Below are positions 63,461-64,000 of a stretch of 64,000 nt of DNA, in pieces. The notes below the pieces were generated by a model. That model did not search any database. It was not told where the DNA came from and worked only from the letters and a program-made list of their open reading frames with translations. Where the stretch lies: positions 89,059 through 153,058 of the forward strand of contig JAQWNW010000022.1 of assembly GCA_029246285.1 (NCBI GenBank), read 5' to 3'. The position numbers and the translations under genes are program-made. Position 1 is the first letter of the stretch; each line of letters begins with the position of its first letter. The stretch comes from Paracoccaceae bacterium. Its GTDB lineage: Bacteria > Pseudomonadota > Alphaproteobacteria > Rhodobacterales > Rhodobacteraceae.

Positions 63461-64000
63461 GTTTTACCAACTTATTTATTTTTCTGATGGAGGTGATTTT
63501 TTCAATTTGTTCAGATATATCACATTTAGATCTGGTGGAGCTTTTTTTACAGCCCTTATATTTGGATTTGTTTTTGGCCAACCACTTATAAATTTACTTA
63601 AAAGAACTCAGGGTCAAGGACAACCAATAAGAGATGATGGGCCAGAAAGGCATCTGAAGGACAAGAAAGGTACTCCAACTATGGGAGGAGTATTAATCCT
63701 GGGCGCTTTGATTGTGTCTACATTACTTTGGGCAAAATTATCAAATCCATATATATGGATTGTTCTGTTTGTAACGTTTTCATTCGGATTGATAGGGTTT
63801 TTCGATGATTATCAGAAGGTAAAAAAACAGAATGTTAATGGGATCTCTGGTTTGATTAGATTGATATTAGGATTGATAATCGCAGCTATTGGTGGTTATG
63901 CGGCTTCACAATTTCACCCAGGTGAACTACAAAATACGATCGCACTACCTATCTTAAAGAATCTACTTTTAGATATTGGTATCTTTTTTATTCCTTTTTC
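63461..64000 (+). CDS. mraY: phospho-MurNAc-pentapeptide transferase MraY, 5' part
   Basis: The first 180 codons of mraY run open to the window end; the rest is outside. After a short N terminus and one helix come GQPIRDDGPERHLKDKKGTPTMGG, the family's first cytoplasmic loop, then GFFDDYQKVKK with the catalytic aspartate pair and NGISGLIRL. The enzyme makes lipid I at the inner membrane. AAAGGGG precedes the ATG. Confidence 0.96.

Overview
The window reads as a chromosomal segment of a low-GC, gene-dense alphaproteobacterium, most likely a marine Rhodobacterales (Roseobacter-group) lineage. The reasons are: a SAM/SAH-type riboswitch in front of metK, an rpoE-chrR pair divergent from a five-gene oxidoreductase/DUF1365/MFS/DUF3833/SDR operon (the layout I know from Rhodobacter sphaeroides), an UpsM-like structured RNA in front of mraZ, GTTC-N7-GTTC SOS boxes, and a taurine-to-sulfate gene set. 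Intergenic spaces are short, many genes overlap by 1 or 4 bases, and TTG starts are common. I saw no tRNA, rRNA, CRISPR array, insertion sequence or prophage gene.

Layout. 1-4325: end of a DMT transporter, a nitroreductase, DUF1467, methylmalonyl-CoA epimerase and topA. 4449-12408: a photooxidative-stress-like locus. chrR and rpoE run leftwards and are followed by a VOC protein and a flavin monooxygenase; five coupled genes run rightwards from back-to-back ECF-type promoters. 12421-22620: a GntR regulator and the TCA block mdh-sucC-sucD-sucA-sucB-VOC-lpd. The same palindrome (TTTGTGATCACAAA type) lies in front of the regulator and twice in front of sucC, suggesting a local repressor-operon circuit. 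22856-28981: ygfZ-like, inositol monophosphatase, uvrD with an SOS box, a TSUP/TauE-like exporter, DUF983 and a NUDIX hydrolase.

29213-37974: taurine-pyruvate aminotransferase, sulfoacetaldehyde acetyltransferase, phosphotransacetylase and a cytoplasmic three-subunit molybdoenzyme (SoeABC type). Together they would turn taurine into alanine, acetyl-CoA and sulfate. No taurine transporter or TauR-like regulator is present. 38013-46007: a thioesterase, then miaB-phoH-ybeY-corC-like-lnt and riboswitch-metK-trmB. 46047-52689: aroA-cmk-rpsA-ihfB-lapA-trpF-trpB. 52712-56331: DUF2237, pth, rplY, DUF1127 and an Mrp/ApbC ATPase.

56332-64000: the division and cell wall cluster mraZ-rsmH-ftsL-ftsI-murE-murF-mraY (cut by the window end). 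In front are five MraZ-type boxes in exact 10-bp phase and a GC-rich structured leader ending in a strong hairpin. The best candidates for something new are the palindrome-based TCA regulon, the extension of the chrR operon into aromatic-type oxygenase genes, the VOC gene coupled between sucB and lpd, and the combination of MraZ boxes, leader RNA and a five-codon ORF ahead of the cell wall cluster.
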